Assembly (NCBI GenBank): GCA_964393185.1
Contig: CAYMSO010000003.1
Coordinates: 86,998 to 150,997 of the forward strand
Origin: CAYMSO01 sp964393185
GTDB lineage: Bacteria; Patescibacteriota; Dojkabacteria; J137
Length of the DNA: 64,000 nucleotides
Reading direction: 5' to 3'
Shown: positions 61,755 through 64,000 of the stretch, one piece after another
How the letters are laid out: each line of letters opens with the position of its first letter
How positions within the stretch are numbered: position 1 is the first letter of the stretch
Notes under the pieces: model-generated
Databases searched by the model: none
Seen by the model: the letters and a program-made list of their open reading frames with translations, nothing else
Told to the model about the DNA's origin: nothing
Made by a program: the position numbers and the translations under genes

Positions 61755-63575
61755 ATGAAAGACAAAGACTACTTATATAAATTAAGGCATACTTGTGAGC
61801 ATATATTTAATCAAGCTATAGAGGAGCTTTTCCCAGGCAAAATTATGAGAGCAATGGGACCTGCAATTGAAGACGGATGGTACAATGATTCTAGATGGTT
61901 AGTAGAATTTAGCGAAGCTGATTTTCCTAAGGTAGAAAAGCAAATGCGAAAAATAATTGCAAGGAATCTTCCATTAATCGAAAAAGAAATTTCGGAGAAA
62001 GAAGCTCGACAAATGTTTGCTGGAAATCCATTTAAGCAGGAATTTATAGATGAATTTGTAAAAGAAAATTCAAAATTAACCGTGTACTATACTGGGGATC
62101 CTGATGTGAATGATGGAAAATTGAACTCCAAAGGCCTACCTGGAAATGCAGAATTTGTAGATCTGTGTAGAGGGCCACATGTAGAAAGAACTGGAGAAGT
62201 TAAAGCATACAAACTAATGTCTGTTGCAGGAGCATATTGGCGAGGAGATGAAAAAAATGAAATGCTGACACGGGTTTATGGTACTGCATTCGAAAGTCAA
62301 AAAGAACTTGATGACTACATTTACAGAATTGAAGAAGCAAAAAAGAGAGACCATAGAAAACTAGGAAAAGAACAAGACCTATTCGTATTTTCTGATCTTG
62401 TAGGAAAAGGATTGCCATTATGGACTCCCAGAGGTTCTATAATCAGAAGAGAACTCGAAAGATTTATTGTAGATGAAGAGATTGCTCGTGGATATCTTCA
62501 TGTTTACACACCTGATGTAGCAAAACTTGATCTGTATAGAACATCAGGGCACTATCCATACTATAAGGATTCCATGTATGCACCTATTCAAATTGATGAA
62601 GAAGAATTTATGCTTAGACCGATGACATGCCCGCATCATTTTGAACTTTTCAACTCCATGCCACGAAGCTATAAAGAATTACCTATGAGAATTGCGGAGC
62701 TTGCAAAGTTATATAGATATGAGCAATCAGGTGAATTAACAGGATTAATTAGAGTCAGGAGTTTTTGTTTGGCAGATGCTCATATAGTAACTTCAAGGGA
62801 TCAGGCAGAACAGGAAATTGAAAAAGTTCTTGATTTGATAGAACATGTTTGCCAAGTCTTTGGTTTAATGCCCAACGAAGATTATTGGTATAGATTGTCT
62901 CTAGGAAACCGCACTAACGAAGAAAAGTACTTTAAAGATGACAATGCCTGGGATTATGCAGAAAATGTACTAAGAGAGGTATTAAAGATTAGAGATGTGA
63001 AAACTATAGAAGCTGAAGACGAAGCCGCCTTCTACGGACCAAAAATCGATATTCAAATGAAAAATGTAAATGGAAAAGAAGATACTGCGTTTACATGTCA
63101 GTACGATTTTGTAATGCCAAAAAGATTTAAACTAAAGTTTATAAACGAAAAAGGTGCAGAAGAAGAGCCTGTTGTAGTTCACAGGTCATCGGTTGGTGCA
63201 ATAGAAAGAATAATAGGTTTTTTAATAGAAAGATATGCTGCAGCATTTCCAGTTTGGCTTCATCCAGAACAAGTAGCGATAATACCTGTAAGCGAAAAGT
63301 TTAATGATTATGCAACAAATGTCGAGCAAGAAATTAAAAAAGCTTTACCCGAAGCAAGAGTAAAAATTTTTAATGAAGCAGAAAGAATGCAAAAAAGAAT
63401 TAGAGAAGCACAGGTTTTAAAAATTCCATACATGATTATAATTGGAGGAAATGAGGAAGAGAAACTAACAGTCAATGTTAGATTGAGAACAGAAGAGCAA
63501 TTAGGCGAAATGAGTATTTCTGATTTTGTAAACAGGCTCATCGATAAAGTCAAATCTAAGTCTTTGGATTTATAG
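61755..63575 (+). CDS. thrS: Threonyl-tRNA synthetase lacking the TGS domain
   Basis: A 606-residue class II synthetase. It begins directly in the editing domain (LYKLRHTCEHIFNQAIEELF, His12/His16 as the HxxxH pair; VDLCRGPHV supplies the second Cys/His pair), so the N-terminal TGS domain of standard ThrRS is absent. The catalytic core has FMLRPMTCPHHFELF (zinc Cys), RVRSFCLADAHI (zinc His), and HRSSVGAIERIIGFLIERYAAAFPVWLHPEQ (third zinc His, motif 3). The C-terminal anticodon-binding domain (VAIIPVSEKFNDYATNVEQEIKKAL) is complete. A second -10-like TAATAA (61739-61744) lies just upstream of ATG 61755, so expression independent of the leader is possible. Confidence 0.96.
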   Translation: MKDKDYLYKLRHTCEHIFNQAIEELFPGKIMRAMGPAIEDGWYNDSRWLVEFSEADFPKVEKQMRKIIARNLPLIEKEISEKEARQMFAGNPFKQEFIDEFVKENSKLTVYYTGDPDVNDGKLNSKGLPGNAEFVDLCRGPHVERTGEVKAYKLMSVAGAYWRGDEKNEMLTRVYGTAFESQKELDDYIYRIEEAKKRDHRKLGKEQDLFVFSDLVGKGLPLWTPRGSIIRRELERFIVDEEIARGYLHVYTPDVAKLDLYRTSGHYPYYKDSMYAPIQIDEEEFMLRPMTCPHHFELFNSMPRSYKELPMRIAELAKLYRYEQSGELTGLIRVRSFCLADAHIVTSRDQAEQEIEKVLDLIEHVCQVFGLMPNEDYWYRLSLGNRTNEEKYFKDDNAWDYAENVLREVLKIRDVKTIEAEDEAAFYGPKIDIQMKNVNGKEDTAFTCQYDFVMPKRFKLKFINEKGAEEEPVVVHRSSVGAIERIIGFLIERYAAAFPVWLHPEQVAIIPVSEKFNDYATNVEQEIKKALPEARVKIFNEAERMQKRIREAQVLKIPYMIIIGGNEEEKLTVNVRLRTEEQLGEMSISDFVNRLIDKVKSKSLDL

Positions 63576-63614
63576 CTGATTAGTATTTTTATGTATTAGG
63601 CTCTAAAGGTTTTG

Positions 63615-63650
63615 CTAAGGCGGCCTGATTGAACAATCAGGCCGCCTTAG
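63615..63650 (+). terminator. Long GC-rich hairpin after thrS
   Basis: A perfect 17-bp inverted repeat (63615-63631 with 63634-63650, loop AA) with a GGCGGCC core, 39 bases after the thrS stop. There is no U-tract directly behind it; the U-tract terminator follows at 63709-63739. The two may work together at the end of the thrS transcript. Confidence 0.7.
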
Positions 63651-63687
63651 TCACTATTAATCAACCTACATTCGTATCTTTAAATTA

Positions 63688-63740
63688 AGTTTCTTCATTA
63701 ACAACAAAAAACTACGAACTACAGTTCGTAGTTTTTTTTA
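63688..63740 (+). repeat. Repeated terminator module, copy 2 (downstream of thrS)
   Basis: The second copy of the element at 61511-61563, same orientation, about 2.2 kb away. It keeps TTCTTCATTAACAACA and the hairpin plus T-run. Both copies have a long hairpin in the 10-50 bases before them. Confidence 0.75.
63709..63739 (+). terminator. Intrinsic terminator downstream of thrS
   Basis: AAACTACGAAC (63709-63719) pairs perfectly with GTTCGTAGTTT (63724-63734) around TACA, followed by a T-run to 63739. It stops thrS transcription before the next gene at 63811. Confidence 0.88.
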
Positions 63741-63810
63741 TATTGAACACTTTTAAAATTTCTTTTATAGTAATATAAGTCCCGAATTATTCAAAAATTC
63801 AGAAATATAA

Positions 63811-64000
63811 ATGCGTCTGACTAAGTCGATAGACTACATAATGCGCCTTTTTTTAACAGGCAGATTCTTCGTAGCTGCTAGTATATTTGCAGTTCTTGCT
63901 TTTACGGCTATTCAATCTTCACACCTTAATTCAGTACAAGCAGAGGCAGCAAGTACAATTAACTTTCAGGGAAAAATAGTAAATCTATCAGACGGGACAA
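63811..64000 (+). CDS. Secreted surface protein, 3' partial
   Basis: ATG 63811 opens a frame that runs off the right edge (63 residues visible). A basic N-terminus is followed by a hydrophobic core (TGRFFVAASIFAVLAFTAI) and a signal-peptidase-like site (SVQAEAAST). The mature part starts INFQGKIVNLSDGT. This opening resembles the N-terminal region of large secreted CPR proteins, which often begin with an INFQGKL-type strand; that is from memory of the group and cannot be tested here. An alternative start is ATG 63841. Confidence 0.75.
   Translation, partial: MRLTKSIDYIMRLFLTGRFFVAASIFAVLAFTAIQSSHLNSVQAEAASTINFQGKIVNLSDGT

Noticed and set aside
1..64000. CRISPR arrays, tRNA or rRNA genes, transposases or prophage genes
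   Set aside because: No regularly spaced repeats, no tRNA-like cloverleaf in the gaps I read, and no transposase, integrase or phage structural motif was seen.
1..64000. Alternative genetic code with UGA as glycine
   Set aside because: Several well-bounded genes end in TGA (for example at 569, 1175, 33133), and conserved genes such as leuS, fusA and thrS contain no internal TGA in frame.

Overview
The window is AT-rich and gene-dense and reads as the chromosome of a Candidate Phyla Radiation (Patescibacteria) bacterium, plausibly from the Dojkabacteria/Microgenomates/Katanobacteria side; the exact phylum cannot be fixed from this sequence alone. The reasons are: trimmed housekeeping enzymes (PheT without its N-terminal tRNA-binding domain, ThrS without TGS), an archaeal-type cytidylate kinase, a CDP-archaeol-synthase-like protein, many single-pass surface proteins of unknown function, almost no Shine-Dalgarno sites, and genes that begin 6 to 30 bases after a TATAAT-like box. 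TGA is used freely as a stop (for example at 569, 1175 and 33133), so the UGA=Gly code of Absconditabacteria/Gracilibacteria does not apply.

Layout. 1-5.2 kb: an MTHFR-like fragment, a small membrane protein, cutA-leuS with a possible leader ORF, and a phosphoglucose/phosphomannose isomerase. 5.2-5.7 kb: RNase P RNA on the minus strand. 5.8-7.7 kb: a minus-strand group with a membrane protein, an anchored thioredoxin and a cytidylate kinase. 7.9-19.9 kb: an RluA pseudouridine synthase, two surface proteins, pheT and recO (minus), then an envelope run of FKBP isomerase, signal peptidase I, a DUF2207 protein, a membrane protein and UppP. 20-25.7 kb: fusA, a TrmB-type regulator divergent from an EamA exporter, a secreted protein and recX. 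25.8-32 kb: an Nramp-related carrier, an LPXTG protein, a patatin, and a YcgR/YcgQ permease pair with an Ig/propeller protein. 32-38.3 kb: an ECF sigma factor next to a membrane VWA protein, then NADAR, DUF2461, MsrB and a CDP-alcohol phosphotransferase.

38.3-61.4 kb is accessory-like. It holds two tandem kinase-fold paralogues, a CarS-like protein, an ATP-grasp ligase, a run of unrecognised genes, a double-RRM protein, a lamin-tail surface protein, a YgjP-type protease, a 2073-residue multidomain protein with a small partner, a kinase with HRSD and DFG motifs, and asnB. 61.4-63.7 kb holds thrS behind a very Thr-rich 19-codon leader ORF, flanked by two copies of a roughly 53-bp terminator element. 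The window ends inside a secreted protein gene (63811 onward).

The observations most worth following are the threonine leader ORF upstream of thrS, the leaderless promoter geometry shared with several other genes, the duplicated terminator modules around thrS, the sigma/VWA pair, the tandem kinase-like genes and the giant protein operon. No tRNA, rRNA, CRISPR array, transposase or prophage gene was seen.
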